From contig NC_064622.1 of NCBI RefSeq assembly GCF_023898315.1, positions 164,196,178-164,260,177 on the forward strand: a stretch of 64,000 bases of DNA. The letters run 5' to 3'. Below the pieces are notes generated by a model. The model saw only the letters and a program-made list of their open reading frames with translations. It did no database searches and was not told where the DNA came from. Each line of letters starts with the position of its first letter. Position 1 is the first letter of the stretch. The position numbers were made by a program, and so were the translations under genes. Source of the DNA: Schistocerca nitens. Taxonomy: Eukaryota > Arthropoda > Insecta > Orthoptera > Acrididae. Positions 41,347-52,199 of this stretch are shown here, in pieces.

Positions 41347-44300
41347 TTATATTGCATTTAGGAACTTTCGGGTAATTGAACATGTATCAATAATTACGGA
41401 TTTCTGTAGTTGTATATATGTGTTTGGATGTAGCTGTATTGCATTGATGTACTGGTGGATATTGTGTGGTATGACTCCTGTAGTTGATACTATAATTGGT
41501 ATGATGTCAACTTTATCCTGATGCCACATGTCTTTGACTTCCTCAGCCAGTTGGATGTATTTTTCAATTTTTTCTCCTGTTTTCTTTTGTATATTTGTTG
41601 TATTGGGTATGGATATTTCGATTAGTTGTGTTAATTTCTTCTTTTTATTGGTGAGTATGATGTCAGGTTTGTTATGTGGCGTTGTTTTATCTGTTATAAT
41701 GGTTCTGTTCCAGTATAATTTGTATTCATCATTCTCCAGTACATTTTGTGGTGCATACTTGTATGTAGGAACTTGTTGTTTTAAAAGTTTATGTTGTAAG
41801 GCAAGCTGTTGATGTATTATTTTTGCGACATTGTCATGTCTTCTGGGGTATTCTGTATTTGCTAGTATTGTACATCCGCTTGTGATGTGATCTACTGTTT
41901 CTATTTGTTGTTTACAAAGTCTGCATTTATCTGTTGTGGTATTGGCATCTTTAATAATATGCTTGCTGTAATACCTGGTGTTTATTGTTTGATCCTGTAT
42001 TGCAATCATGAATCCTTCTGTCTCACTGTATATATTGCCTTTTCTTAGCCATGTGTTGGATGCGTCTTGATCGATGTGTGGCTGTGTTATATGATACGGG
42101 TGCTTGCCATGAAGTGTTTTCTTTTTCCAATTTACTTTCTTCGTATCTGTTGATGTTATGTGGTCTAAAGGGTTGTAGAGGTGGTTATGAAATTGTAGTG
42201 GTGTAGCCGATGTATTTATATGAGTGATTGCTTTGTGTATTTTGCTAGTTTCTGCTCGTTCTATGAAGAATTTTCTTAAATTGTCTACCTGTCCATAATG
42301 TAGGTTTTTTATATCGATAAATCCCCTTCCTCCTTCCTTTCTGCTTAATGTGAATCTTTCTGTTGCTGAATGTATGTGATGTATTCTATATTTATGGCAT
42401 TGTGATCGTGTAAGTGTATTGAGTGCTTTTAGGTCTGTGTTACTCCATTTCACTACTCCAAATGAGTAGGTCAATATTGGTATGGCATAAGTATTTATAG
42501 CTTTGGTCTTGTTTCTTGCTGTCAATTCTGTTTTCAGTATTTTTGTTAGTCTTTGTCTATATTTTTCTTTTAGTTCTTCTTTAATATTTGTATTATCTAT
42601 TCCTATTTTTTGTCTGTATCCTAGATATTTATAGGCATCCGTTTTTTCCATCGCTTCTATGCAGTCGCTGTGGTTATCCAATATGTAATCTTCTTGTTTA
42701 GTGTGTTTTCCCTTGACTATGCTATTTTTCTTACATTTGTCTGTTCCAAAAGCCATACTTATATCATTGCTGAATACTTCTGTTATCTTTAGTAATTGGT
42801 TGAGTTGTTGATTTGTTGCTGCCAGTAGTTTTAGATCATCCATGTATAGCAAATGTGTGATTTTGTGTGGGTATGTTCCAGTAATATTGTATCCATAATT
42901 TGTATTATTTAGCATGTTGGATAGTGGGTTCAGAGCAAGGCAGAACCAGAAAGGACTTAATGAGTCTCCTTGGTATATTCCACGCTTAATCTGTATTGGC
43001 TGTGATGTGATATTATCTGAATTTGTTTGGATATTAAGTGTGGTTTTCCAGTTTTTCATTACTATGTTTAGGAACTGTATCAATTTAGGATCTACTTTGT
43101 ATATTTCCAATATTTGTAGTAACCATGAGTGGGGTACACTATCAAAAGCTTTTTGGTAATCAATGTATGCGTAGTGTAGCGACCTTTGTTTAGTTTTAGC
43201 TTGATATGTCACCTCTGCATCTATTATCAGTTGCTCTTTACATCCTCGTGCTCCTTTGCAACAGCCTTTTTGTTCTTCGTTTATAATTTTGTTCTGTGTT
43301 GTATGTGTAATTAATTTCTGTTTAATGATTGAAGTTAATCTTTTGTATATTGTTGGTAGGCATGTTATGGGGCGATATTTAGCTGGGTTTGCTGTGTCTG
43401 CTTGATCTTTAGGTTTCAGATAAGTTATTCCATGTGTAAGTGTATCAGGGAATGTGTATGGGTCTGCAATGTAACTGTTAAATAATTTAGTTAAATGTGA
43501 ATGTGTTGAGGTGAACTTCTTTAACCAGAAATTTGCTATTTTATCATTTCCAGCGGCTTTCCAATTGTGAGTAGAATTAATTGCTTGGGTGACTTCATGT
43601 TGCAAAATTATCACTTCAGGCATTTGTGGTATCATCTTGTATGTGTCTGTTTCTGCTTGTATCCACCGTGCATGCCTGTTATGTTGTACCGGGTTAGACC
43701 ATATGTTGCTCCAGAAGTGTTCCATGTCTGTTATGTTTGGTGGATTGTTTATTTTAATGTGTGTGTTATCTACTGTCTGGTAAAATTTCTTTTGGTTTGT
43801 GTTGAATGTTTGGTTTTGTTTCCTTCTATTTTCACTTTTTTTGTATCTTCTGAGTCGTTTGGCTAATGCTTGTAATTTCTGCTTCTTTTCGTCTAATTGC
43901 TCTGTCGCTTCTTGTTGTGAGATTTTACCTAACCTTTTTCGTTTTTTTTCCGAGATTTCATTTCTTATAAATTGTGTTAGCTGTCCGATGTCTTTTCTCA
44001 GTTTTTCTATTCTGATCTGTAGCCTGTGTTGCCATGCTGGTTTTGTGGATTTCTTCTGTGTGTTGGTTGGTTCTGATCTCTGTCTAGTGTGTATATTTAG
44101 TGTAGAGAGTGCTCCTATATAAACCAGTAGTTGTAACTCTACCATAGTTGTGTTTTCATTTATTTTGTTGTGTATGATTGTGTTGATAGTTTTTATTGTT
44201 GTTTCGACTTGTGGGTTATTTGGTGGTCTATGCAAGAATGGTCTTATGTCTGTATTTGTGTCTTTGTATTCTATATATGTCAGCTGAAATTTTTCTTCTA

Positions 44301-44835
44301 TATCTAACATGTGTGTCACTTCGTGTTCTATTTGTGCTTGTTCTGGTGGCTGTCTTAAGATTTCGTTTTCCTCTGATTGTTTAATTGGTGCGTGTTGTTC
44401 TTTGTTTGTTTGCTCTGGGATGTTTGAGTCCATTAGTGTATTTTCTTCTTCTTCTGATTGCACATTATTTTGTTCCAGTATTTGTTGTACTTGTTGTTTG
44501 ATGTTTTCTAATTCTGACTGGGGTATCCTGTTATTTTTGATTATTACACGGATCTGATCAGCTAGTCGTTGTTCTGTTAAAAATTTTAATTCTGGGTATC
44601 TGGTAATAAATGTTGTATATACTTGTGATCTGTATCCTGTTGTGTTGGTTCCTAGGTTTGTTGCTTGGTAATAACAGAACATGAGGTGTCGATTAACTTC
44701 ATCTGACCATCTCATCCTCTGTCTTTGTTTTCCTTCTAGGTTGGTTGCAGGAAGCATATCCTGCAAAACACCTCTATTTGGATTTAAATCATTTTCCAGT
44801 TGGCTAGCAGTGTCGTTACCATTGTGGGCGGGCAT
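41347..44835 (-). CDS. R4/Dong-like reverse transcriptase and endonuclease
   Basis: 1162 codons from the ATG at 44833-44835. The frame is also open to 44907 through a GTG, so residues below are counted from that point (1186); subtract 24 for the ATG start. Domains: Myb-like W67-SDE region (61-145), acidic/glutamine-rich linker (150-200), basic coiled segment (290-370), RT (about 440-720) with YIDYQKAFD (D583), GIYQGDSLSP (643-652) and YMDD (688-691), thumb to about 880, CX2CX8HX4C knuckle (C995, C998, H1007, C1012), and PD-(D/E)XK-type endonuclease (P1081-D1082, E1097, K1116/Y1117). The enzyme would nick target DNA and prime reverse transcription from it. One oddity is KAAG at 450-453, where E1 and the RT family have KAPG. 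Confidence 0.9.
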   Translation of the reverse strand: MPAHNGNDTASQLENDLNPNRGVLQDMLPATNLEGKQRQRMRWSDEVNRHLMFCYYQATNLGTNTTGYRSQVYTTFITRYPELKFLTEQRLADQIRVIIKNNRIPQSELENIKQQVQQILEQNNVQSEEEENTLMDSNIPEQTNKEQHAPIKQSEENEILRQPPEQAQIEHEVTHMLDIEEKFQLTYIEYKDTNTDIRPFLHRPPNNPQVETTIKTINTIIHNKINENTTMVELQLLVYIGALSTLNIHTRQRSEPTNTQKKSTKPAWQHRLQIRIEKLRKDIGQLTQFIRNEISEKKRKRLGKISQQEATEQLDEKKQKLQALAKRLRRYKKSENRRKQNQTFNTNQKKFYQTVDNTHIKINNPPNITDMEHFWSNIWSNPVQHNRHARWIQAETDTYKMIPQMPEVIILQHEVTQAINSTHNWKAAGNDKIANFWLKKFTSTHSHLTKLFNSYIADPYTFPDTLTHGITYLKPKDQADTANPAKYRPITCLPTIYKRLTSIIKQKLITHTTQNKIINEEQKGCCKGARGCKEQLIIDAEVTYQAKTKQRSLHYAYIDYQKAFDSVPHSWLLQILEIYKVDPKLIQFLNIVMKNWKTTLNIQTNSDNITSQPIQIKRGIYQGDSLSPFWFCLALNPLSNMLNNTNYGYNITGTYPHKITHLLYMDDLKLLAATNQQLNQLLKITEVFSNDISMAFGTDKCKKNSIVKGKHTKQEDYILDNHSDCIEAMEKTDAYKYLGYRQKIGIDNTNIKEELKEKYRQRLTKILKTELTARNKTKAINTYAIPILTYSFGVVKWSNTDLKALNTLTRSQCHKYRIHHIHSATERFTLSRKEGGRGFIDIKNLHYGQVDNLRKFFIERAETSKIHKAITHINTSATPLQFHNHLYNPLDHITSTDTKKVNWKKKTLHGKHPYHITQPHIDQDASNTWLRKGNIYSETEGFMIAIQDQTINTRYYSKHIIKDANTTTDKCRLCKQQIETVDHITSGCTILANTEYPRRHDNVAKIIHQQLALQHKLLKQQVPTYKYAPQNVLENDEYKLYWNRTIITDKTTPHNKPDIILTNKKKKLTQLIEISIPNTTNIQKKTGEKIEKYIQLAEEVKDMWHQDKVDIIPIIVSTTGVIPHNIHQYINAIQLHPNTYIQLQKSVIIDTCSITRKFLNAI

Positions 44836-44911
44836 AGGGTTCAAGCGTCGTCCCCGACCATGACGGCGCTTGTCCGAGGCTTCTTTAGTTCTGTCCTGAA
44901 CCTCCACGGGG

Positions 44912-44913
<2 letters not shown>

Positions 44914-44956
<43 letters not shown>
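44914..44956. repeat. (TAT)n microsatellite at the E2 5' end
   Basis: About 14 uninterrupted units. Much longer than the 12-14 bp tracts at the other two element borders. Confidence 0.95.
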
Positions 44957-45695
44957 TTCGATTATTCCCTTTTGAGAGAGCGATTGAACTTGAGTAGTCA
45001 TGATTTCTTCTTCTTTCTTCAAATGGTCAAATGGCTCTAAGCACTATGGGACTTAACATATGACGTCATCAGTCCCCTAGAACTTAGAACTACTTAAACC
45101 TAACTGACCTAAGGACATCACACACATCCATGCCCGAGGCAGGATTCGAACCTGCGACCGTAGTGGTCATGCGGTTCCAGACTGAAGCGCTTAGAACCGT
45201 TCGGCCACAACGGCCGCCGTTCTTTCTTCGTTCTTCCCAAATTCTCTTCATACGTTCACTGTTTTCTCTCTTGCGTTCTTCCGATCATCTTTTTCCCGTT
45301 CTGTTCTCCGTATGTTCTTGTTTAAGTGTATGTTTCTGTATGATGTTTCTAAACTGTTCTCTATTGCTTATGTTGTCTTGTGTGATCCCCAGTTCTTTAA
45401 TGTCTTCTTCTGCTTCAGTGATCCACTTTGTCTTGTTTTTGCTCTTGTTTACTATCTCAAAGATTTGTCTTGTCAGCCTATTTTTATTCATCCTGCTGAT
45501 ATGTCCATAAAATTTCATCCTTATCTTTCTAATTGTGTCTGTTATTGTTTCTATGTCTTTGTAAATCTCCCTAGTTGGCCTCTTCATCAAAATTCCTTCC
45601 CGAAACATTGGTCCATATATTTTCCTCAGAATTTTTCTTTCCTGCTTTTCAGTCTCTCTGATCTTCGCATGACCATTAATCACTGTAGTTATTAT
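44957..45695 (-). pseudogene. LINE-B 3' part (copy B), split by a SINE
   Basis: The minus strand encodes ETEKQERKILRKIYGPMF, YKDIETITDTIRKIRMKFYG, HISRMNKNRLTRQIFEIV, TKWITEAEEDIKELGITQDN and, after a stop, SEERKRENSERMKRIWEERR: the C-terminal region of an endonuclease/RT LINE. The SINE at 45021-45219 interrupts the last codons. The copy runs to the TAT microsatellite where E2 is inserted. Confidence 0.75.
45021..45219 (-). mobile_element. SINE family S1, full length
   Basis: Inserted in LINE-B copy B. The duplication TTCTTTCTTC lies at 45011-45020 and 45220-45229. Confidence 0.88.
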
Positions 45696-46028
45696 GATTG
45701 TTATTTGTTCGTTGGGGCCATCTAGGACCACGTTTAGTCTTGTTGCACTCAGAACTGAGGCTGGCTTTTTCTGAGCCCAGATTTGCCTCATTCTTTGTGA
45801 GTGGGCCTGCTTGCGCCCTTCTGTCCAAAGGACACCGTGTCTCCTTTTTTTCGTTTGCTCGTCTCTGGTTATTCCGTTTGTCACTGTTTTCTTTGGGAAA
45901 AGAACTCTGTAAAAAGCATCTTCGGGTGTGGTGTGTAGCATCTGGAGGTCTTCTTTGGTGTTTTTAAACCATGGCATCGTAGTTTTTGGTCTTGAATCAA
46001 AAAAGAGAAATAAATTATTGATTGACAT
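45285..46028 (-). other. Open frame spanning two LINE-B copies
   Basis: A 247-codon frame. Its first half (PWFKNTKEDLQMLHTTPEDA ... VLWTEGRKQAHSQRMRQIW) is the end of copy A. After VVLDGPNEQ it runs through an AT-rich 3' tail (ITIIITT) straight into the C-terminal domain of copy B. The joint frame is an accident of insertion, not a native protein. No ATG context or promoter supports expression. Confidence 0.7.
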
Positions 46029-46680
46029 ATTTCCATCTATTCATTTGAGGTGGCCATAAAATCGTGCCAGTCCTTTACGGATTGCGTCTGTAATTTTTTC
46101 TATTTTACTGTAGACTTCCTCGTTGGATCTGTTTTGATGGATGCCATTCTTGTACTTGAATCCTAAGATTCTTCTAATGATTTTGCGCTCTTTTTTCTCC
46201 AGTTCTTCGAGGAGTCCTTTATCAGCGTTCAGGGATAAGTTTTCGCCTGCATACAAAACTATTGGCTTCAAAGCTGTTTCGTAGTGACGTTAATGTTAAT
46301 AATGGTTTCTGTTTTCTAAAGAGATATTTGCAGACTAGTTTGTTCAGCGATTTCTTTTTACAGTTCGGTTTGAACTCTAGCGGTGTCTACGTCGTTTGAC
46401 AGAACGGCAATGTCATCGACAAAAGCGAAGCAGTCTACCTCGATCCCCTTCTATTTGGTACCAATTCGCAACGCGCTACAGTCAGTTTCCATTAATGTTT
46501 TCAAGGACGCAGTTGAAAAGCATTGGGAGCTGGCCATCACTTTACCTGAGCCCTGTTGTGACACCAAAGGAATCCGAGAGACATCCGAGGAATTTTATTT
46601 TGGATTTTGTATCTGTTAGGGTAGCTCTAATTAATGCCTGCGGTTTAAGGTCAACTCCTAACTGATTTAGGATGTTCAGC
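45696..46680 (-). pseudogene. LINE-B 3' half (copy A), decayed
   Basis: The minus strand encodes EVDCFAFVDDIAVLSNDV at about 46385-46440 (RT motif C, FVDD), then VLYAGENLSLNADKGLLEEL, ERKIIRRILGFKYKNG and IEKITDAIRKGLARFYGHL at 46271-46041, followed by the tail in 46028-45700. Several stops and shifts. It ends with DGPNEQ and an AT-rich tail joined to copy B. Confidence 0.75.
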
Positions 46681-46690
46681 GGGACCTCCC

Positions 46691-46862
46691 AAATGGCTCT
46701 GAGCACTACGGGACTTAACATCTGAAGTCATCACTCCCCTAGAACTTAGAACTACTTAAACCTAACTAACCTAAGGACATCACACACATCCATGCCCGAG
46801 GCAGGATTCGAACCTGCGACAGCAGCAGCAGCGCCTAGAACCACTTGGTCACAGCGGCCGGC
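46691..46862 (-). mobile_element. SINE family S1, internal deletion in head
   Basis: The tail and box B are complete. Between ACCTGCGAC and GCGCCTAGAACC the usual 40 or so bases are replaced by a short AGCAGCAGCA run, so part of the tRNA-like head is lost. Confidence 0.88.
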
Positions 46863-46864
46863 CC

Positions 46865-48680
46865 TGTCCGTTTGCAACAGCGAGCTGTAAGGATGGAACC
46901 TATAATGGTAGTTGATTCTGCACAACACTCCAAAGGAAATGATGAAAACATAATAGTTTGTCACATAAGATGCAACAAATGAACGCAACAGTTTCATAAT
47001 CACACAGTTTCTCTGCACTCTATCAAAACATACGTGTTTAACGTTTTTGAAGTTGCGTTCCGTTTTGGAAGTTTTGACTCTTGAATTCCTTAGTTGTAAC
47101 ATGGTTCACACCCATTTAGTTGTTATTTTGATTTCTCTGAGACTTCTATGTGGTATCCCGCCTGCTGTCACTATTCTTATCTACTTGTGACGGTAACGTA
47201 TTCTTACCACATGACTCATTCTATACCCAATGTATAGCATGACAACTGCGAAGACTACAGAAAGAGAACAAACATTTGAATGACGGGACGGACAGTTCAT
47301 AATGTTGTGAAATAAATAAATAAATAAATAAATGGCACGAGTGAGTTGTGAACATGGCACGTCCGCGCTGCAGTCCAACGAGGTGACCACTTAACCAGGA
47401 CGCCACTGCGATCACTCTTCGCTTTATATTGCACTTGTTAAGCTTGAACCGTTCAGTGTTTCTATTTTGCTTTTTTTTTTTACAGTTCAGTACACCTTCT
47501 TCCTGTTTTGGTGATTTATCTGTGTTCAGTTTTTAACGGGCTGTCCGCTGGGTCATCTTACCATTAAATCTGAAGACAAAGCGATGGGGAGTTTCCCTCG
47601 TAACAAAAACCCAAGATATATAGTGAAACGTCTCTGTGAAGTCGTTTCAAAGACGCTTGTCGAATTCGGTACAACTTATTCACTTTACTTCCTCATTTTA
47701 GCTCAATTCAGAATTCATGAACACTGAGCACTCAAATAAGGCCTATTGAATATGATATGTGTGTTTTAATGTGGGGTTTCGGTTTTGTTTTGTGGGAAAC
47801 GCTGAGTTGGTCATCGTCTGCTGGGAGCACACGATGTTGCTTCTCTTTCGAAGGAGAGCACAGGATGACCAACTTAGGTTTCCATTACCTGAACAGAGAG
47901 GTTTACACATCTTAGTGGAAGGCTGTGTCGAAGGCTGTTTTTGTGTGTGAGATTGGTGACGGAGGTCTACACCTCTGGTAGCTTCTGCTGCACGGGAAGC
48001 TAGGTGTACTTAAGAACTTCAGCTTAACTGAAGCGTGTGAAGCGAGTTATTTTTCCGAATGTGCCAAAAATTATATTGCTTTAAATAGGCGATTTTTGGG
48101 TGTTTGAGTTAAAAGTGTGGAATTTACTTTGTTCATTTTGAACAACGATGAAATAGAATTTAAAACGGTAAATCTGATAAGGAAAAGCTGGTTAGAATCA
48201 CTTCAACCTTACGTGAGAGTAATACTGTGTCGAAACGAGTATGATTTTTAATCTTATATTTTGTGGAAGTTGCTTTTGTCTCTGTGTGTCGATTTTGTGC
48301 CACGTGTATGGTAATCAATGACCCTTCTTGTCCACAACGGCACCGCAATAGGCTTTATTTTGACAGTCTGCTTGTTTAATGAGCTATAATTTCTGCAAGA
48401 ATATCTGTTCTTTCGTGCGCTTTCGACAAAGCAGCACAGCAGTTTGATTCGGAATGCACCACGTGCTCTAGTTCGGCCGTCTGCAAGCAGCAGACGCAAT
48501 TAGTATTTTGAATAATTATTGCACAACCTGCATTGGTTAAACCTCTGTCCAGAATAGTGCATGCGCAGAATCGTAATGCGAATCTCACTGAGATACTTTT
48601 ATGGTATGAATGCAAAGGAGATTATAGTATCATTGTCTCCCACTACCGTTTTCTGCATTTCTTCTTGATATAGTTAAACT
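46865..48680. other. Intergenic, nothing recognised
   Basis: About 1.8 kb without a supported feature except the AAAT microsatellite at 47310-47333. Confidence 0.3.
47310..47333. repeat. (AAAT)n microsatellite
   Basis: About six AAAT units. Confidence 0.9.
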
Positions 48681-48693
48681 GTGCTCTGTTACA

Positions 48694-48901
48694 AAAACAA
48701 AAAAAACCAAACATGGCTCTGAGCACTATGGGACTCAACATCTGAAGTCATCAATCCCCTAGAACTTAGAACTACTTAAACCTAACTAACCTAAGGACAT
48801 CACACACATCCATGTCCGAGGCAGGATTCGAACCTGCGACCGTAGGGGTCACGGGGTTCCAGACTGTAGCGCCTAGAACCGCACGGCCACTAGCAGCCGG
48901 C
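48694..48901 (-). mobile_element. SINE family S1 with A-rich linker
   Basis: Complete copy. Between the duplication GTGCTCTGTTACA (48681-48693; repeated at 48902-48914) and the SINE end lies AAAACAAAAAAAACC, an A/C-rich run at the tail side. Confidence 0.9.
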
Positions 48902-48914
48902 GTGCTCTGTTACA

Positions 48915-49485
48915 TTCTCACGTAATTCGTACTTAAATATTTCTATTCAGGCACCAGTTATGTGTAGTTAGGATGTGCAACCAAATACTTAGATACAACA
49001 AATAATCTACGTGAAAGATAAATGCTGTGGTGTTGATGTTACCCACTTACTCCGATTTCCAAACCTGAATTGATCAGGTTGCTTCATGCACGACATGGAG
49101 TGCTGTTTATCTGGCTACTTAAAGAAATTTGCATACTTGTAATTAAATTATTAAAGTAATTAAACTAATGATTTTCCAGCTCCGTTTTTTTTTTTCTAAC
49201 TGGTTAGGGAGGGCTTGGGCTGGTGGTGACTTTGAATGTCTGAATTTTTATCATTATTTGTATGAGACAAGCAGCTGCAAATGCGAGATAACGTATATGG
49301 CTCGATGAGAAACGTCGTAAAGATAGTAATGCGTTACAATAGTGATTGCTAAAGCTACGGTATTGTTCGTCACGTTCGACAATGTTAAATCAGCAGGCCA
49401 GTGAAGTCGCAGACAATGATTGCTAGAAATCCCAGAGAATTCTGTAATGAGTAAAAACCCTGTACTCAGATTCCAGCAGGGGGCG
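48915..49485. other. Intergenic, nothing recognised
   Basis: No supported feature. Confidence 0.3.
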
Positions 49486-49489
49486 AGGG

Positions 49490-49920
49490 CCTCCTCCAGC
49501 CCCCTTGCGGACGGCTGTGGATGGAGCGACGCTACGAGTGTCGCGACACCCGGTGCGAGAAGTTGGAGCGCGCGCCGGAGAGGAGTGTAAAACCAGATTG
49601 TAATTAAGATACAGCCGCCGCCTCTGTAACGGCCGTGTAAATGTGCTGGGCGCGCCCAGATAGTCGTTTAATTTCCTTTAATTTGCGGCTCGAAACGCGG
49701 CGCTCGGCGATGGTTCGCTCCGAGGTGCTGCGTTGCCCGCCTTATCGCGGGTTCGAACCTCGCCGCATACAAACGGCTCCTTACCGTAACGACAGTGTCG
49801 CACGGCGGGCGCACATCCTGTCCCGTGGGACGTGCGGCGCCGCTGCACGCGTTCAGCGCGCGCCGCGGCCGCTGGCACATGACGTACGCTCCAGTTCGTC
49901 CTGGAAACTGCCGGCGTGAT
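49490..49920. other. GC/CpG-rich segment
   Basis: CpG-rich, with long simultaneous open frames on both strands. It includes CTGGGCGCGCCCAG (palindrome) and GGGTTCGAACCTCGCC (box B-like, near 49750), so it may contain a tRNA-derived piece. No gene identified. Confidence 0.35.
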
Positions 49921-50009
49921 TCGTTGCGATGAAAAAAGCGTTCGCAACTGGAATTTTTGTGGGAAAAACAAGCAGTTTCTAATTGGCCTTGGCACAAGTT
50001 CCCCATCGG

Positions 50010-51080
50010 GACGAGAAGTCATCGGGCCTGCCTAAGGCGCCAAAGATTACGTCGCTATCTGCGATGGAGAGGTGACAGTAGCGACTTCTCCAAACGGGAT
50101 TATGCAAAAAACTCAGCGAGCCGCTCAGAATCGTGCACTCTTCAGTGGACCACAGAGAATTTCATCGAAGACTGTGACATCTTGTCTAAGATATGAAGTT
50201 CAAGCCAAGAATGTGAAACGTTTCCTGTGATATGAAATACAGTCACTGGAATATTTTAGATTACTTCAAAATGTTCAGAATGCCAAACTGCATTTGTCTT
50301 GTACCTCCAAGAAACTTTGTAGTGGATTAAGCACATCAGGAGATGGGAACTACTCGCCAGATCTGGTGACGCTAATATATTGTACGTATCTAAGAGCCCG
50401 TGACGCAATCAACTGTCATCCCATCATCCAACTTCTTATGTGCACACCACTGTTGTACAGGAGGCTCATTCTCATTCTTCGTGCACTTTGATTTAATACA
50501 GAGTGCACTAATACCAGTTGCTATTTCATAATAATGCAATATTGTAGTATAATAGTCTATATAAATTTTATGATTGATTGGTGAATGACTTAAGATGGAA
50601 TGGAATTGTTTTCGAAACACACGTTGGCGTTACAGTTATTTAAGAATTATCGGACAGACATTATTGCAGTCCTGTTACATCAGTTCAGCCTTAAAAGAAA
50701 CACAACTCTTTCCACATTAAGTGTAGTTCTTGAAAACTCATGAAAATTTATACATTTTTCTTCCAGAGGTAAAGTTCATAAAACAATCGCTTCCTTAAAG
50801 CAAGCCCTGAAAGGGTATCGCCCTGCGTGCTTCACTTGTTGAAACTTTGCTCTTCGAGTTACTACTTATTCTTACTACTTGTTCTTAATATTTCGTATTT
50901 CAGCTTTCCGTGAGTTGTCCAGTAATACCTTTGTTGATATTAGGAAGAATTTGGGCTCAAATCCCTGGCTGACCTATATTCATAGGAAAATCCATCAGAG
51001 TGTTGAAAAACGACTTGAAAATTCGGAGTTATTGAGTAAGTGTGCCTGCTCGTTGTAGAGGAGGAGGAGGACGAGGAAGA
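50010..51080. other. Intergenic, nothing recognised
   Basis: AT-rich, no supported feature. A GAGGAGGA purine run at about 51058-51088 borders the next SINE. Confidence 0.3.
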
Positions 51081-51087
51081 GGAGGAG

Positions 51088-51318
51088 ATTACTGTTTAAC
51101 GTCCCGTCGACAACGAGGTTTTTAGAGACGGGAGCACAAGCTCGGATTAGCAAAGGATGGGAAAGGAAATCGCCCGTGCCCTTTCAAAGGAACCATACCG
51201 GCATTTGCCAGAAGTGATATAGGGAATTCACGAGAAACCTAAATCTGGATGACCGGACGCGGAATTCGTCCTCCCGAATGCGACTCCAGCTTGCTGACCA
51301 GTACGCCACCTGGCTCGA
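51088..51318 (-). mobile_element. SINE family S3, moderately diverged
   Basis: Minus-strand copy with AAAGGATGGGAAAGGAAATC, GCCCTTTCAAAGGAACCAT, GGCATTTGCCAGAAGTG and ATTCGTCCTCCCGAATGCGA, ending at the head with CCACCTGGCTCG. Confidence 0.82.
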
Positions 51319-51324
51319 TGCTAT

Positions 51325-52195
51325 TGTAGACAACTTGAATATAAGAGCAAATCATGAGACTACTACAATCACACAGGTAAAACCTCCGGAAGAATGTGAT
51401 GAATGTTTGGTTACAAATTTCCCTCGAAAAAAATCGCAGTTTATGTGCTCAGAACTTGACATGTACATACTGTCTATTAAGTATGCTCAGAACAAGAAAG
51501 TCAGTACTTCAGGCACAAGCAAGATCCTTCAACTTATTGCGGGAGAAAAAATAGAACAAATAATTATTCTACAGTAACTCAAGAGAGTATGCTTAATCTA
51601 TAACGTACCCTTTTCTTGTTCGTTTTACACTTATAGGTACGTAAAAATCAACCAGTCATACAGATGAGAATGTGTCATGATAGGTAATCTATGGGGCAAA
51701 AAGGAAGTGCACAGTTTCTACGTCACAGGAGGAAAGACGCAGCCGCTCGCCCTCCCACGAGGCTGATGACTGCTTCCATGAAGGCCAGAACTTGACCAAC
51801 GCGCTACTGACTTCATCAATTTATGAAGCTGTTTCTGAAATTGTAATCATTTGTATGTCTGTGCATGTAAACCACATCTACCGATTTCCATCCCATTTGG
51901 ACAATTGCTTCATGCCGCGTCTTTCCTGTGTCTTAGAGTGTTCTTGTTCTCTGTATCGTTCAGTGATTGTGTAGCGTCAGTGAAGGCCGCTCTCGGCTTC
52001 ATAGTGTGCTGTCCCATTCTGTCTTCAGAATTCACCCCGTTTTCATTACTTCTAAATCTTTTTGTTGTTGGTCTCGTTAATTCCTTCAACTATTACCTGG
52101 TATCCAAACAAATCAGGACCCCTTAAGAGTAGCATCGTTGCAACCACCGTACACGGTCCCATACTGGAGAGGAAATTAGTCTAAAATCTCGAAAG
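51325..52195. other. Intergenic, nothing recognised
   Basis: A plus-strand frame of 99 codons at 51278-51577 starts inside the SINE and has no recognised motif. Confidence 0.3.
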
Positions 52196-52199
52196 GCTT

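Larger units (their letters stand above)
41254..44913 (-). mobile_element. Retrotransposon E2: R4/Dong-like, intact ORF
   Basis: Second copy of the same element, about 3.66 kb, 5' end at about 44913 and 3' end at about 41254. It has an uninterrupted ORF but a short leader. Compared with E1, a 104-bp block (41127-41230 in E1 coordinates) is missing, with CC microhomology at the join, which removes the hairpin block. The 5' side opens into a (TAT)n tract at 44914-44956. Alignment by eye shows roughly two dozen amino-acid differences from E1 over the full ORF, so the copies are close relatives, not products of a very recent duplication. Confidence 0.9.

Noticed and set aside
49740-49770. tRNA gene suggested by GGGTTCGAACCTCG
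   Set aside because: No matching acceptor, D-arm or anticodon stem could be folded around it.
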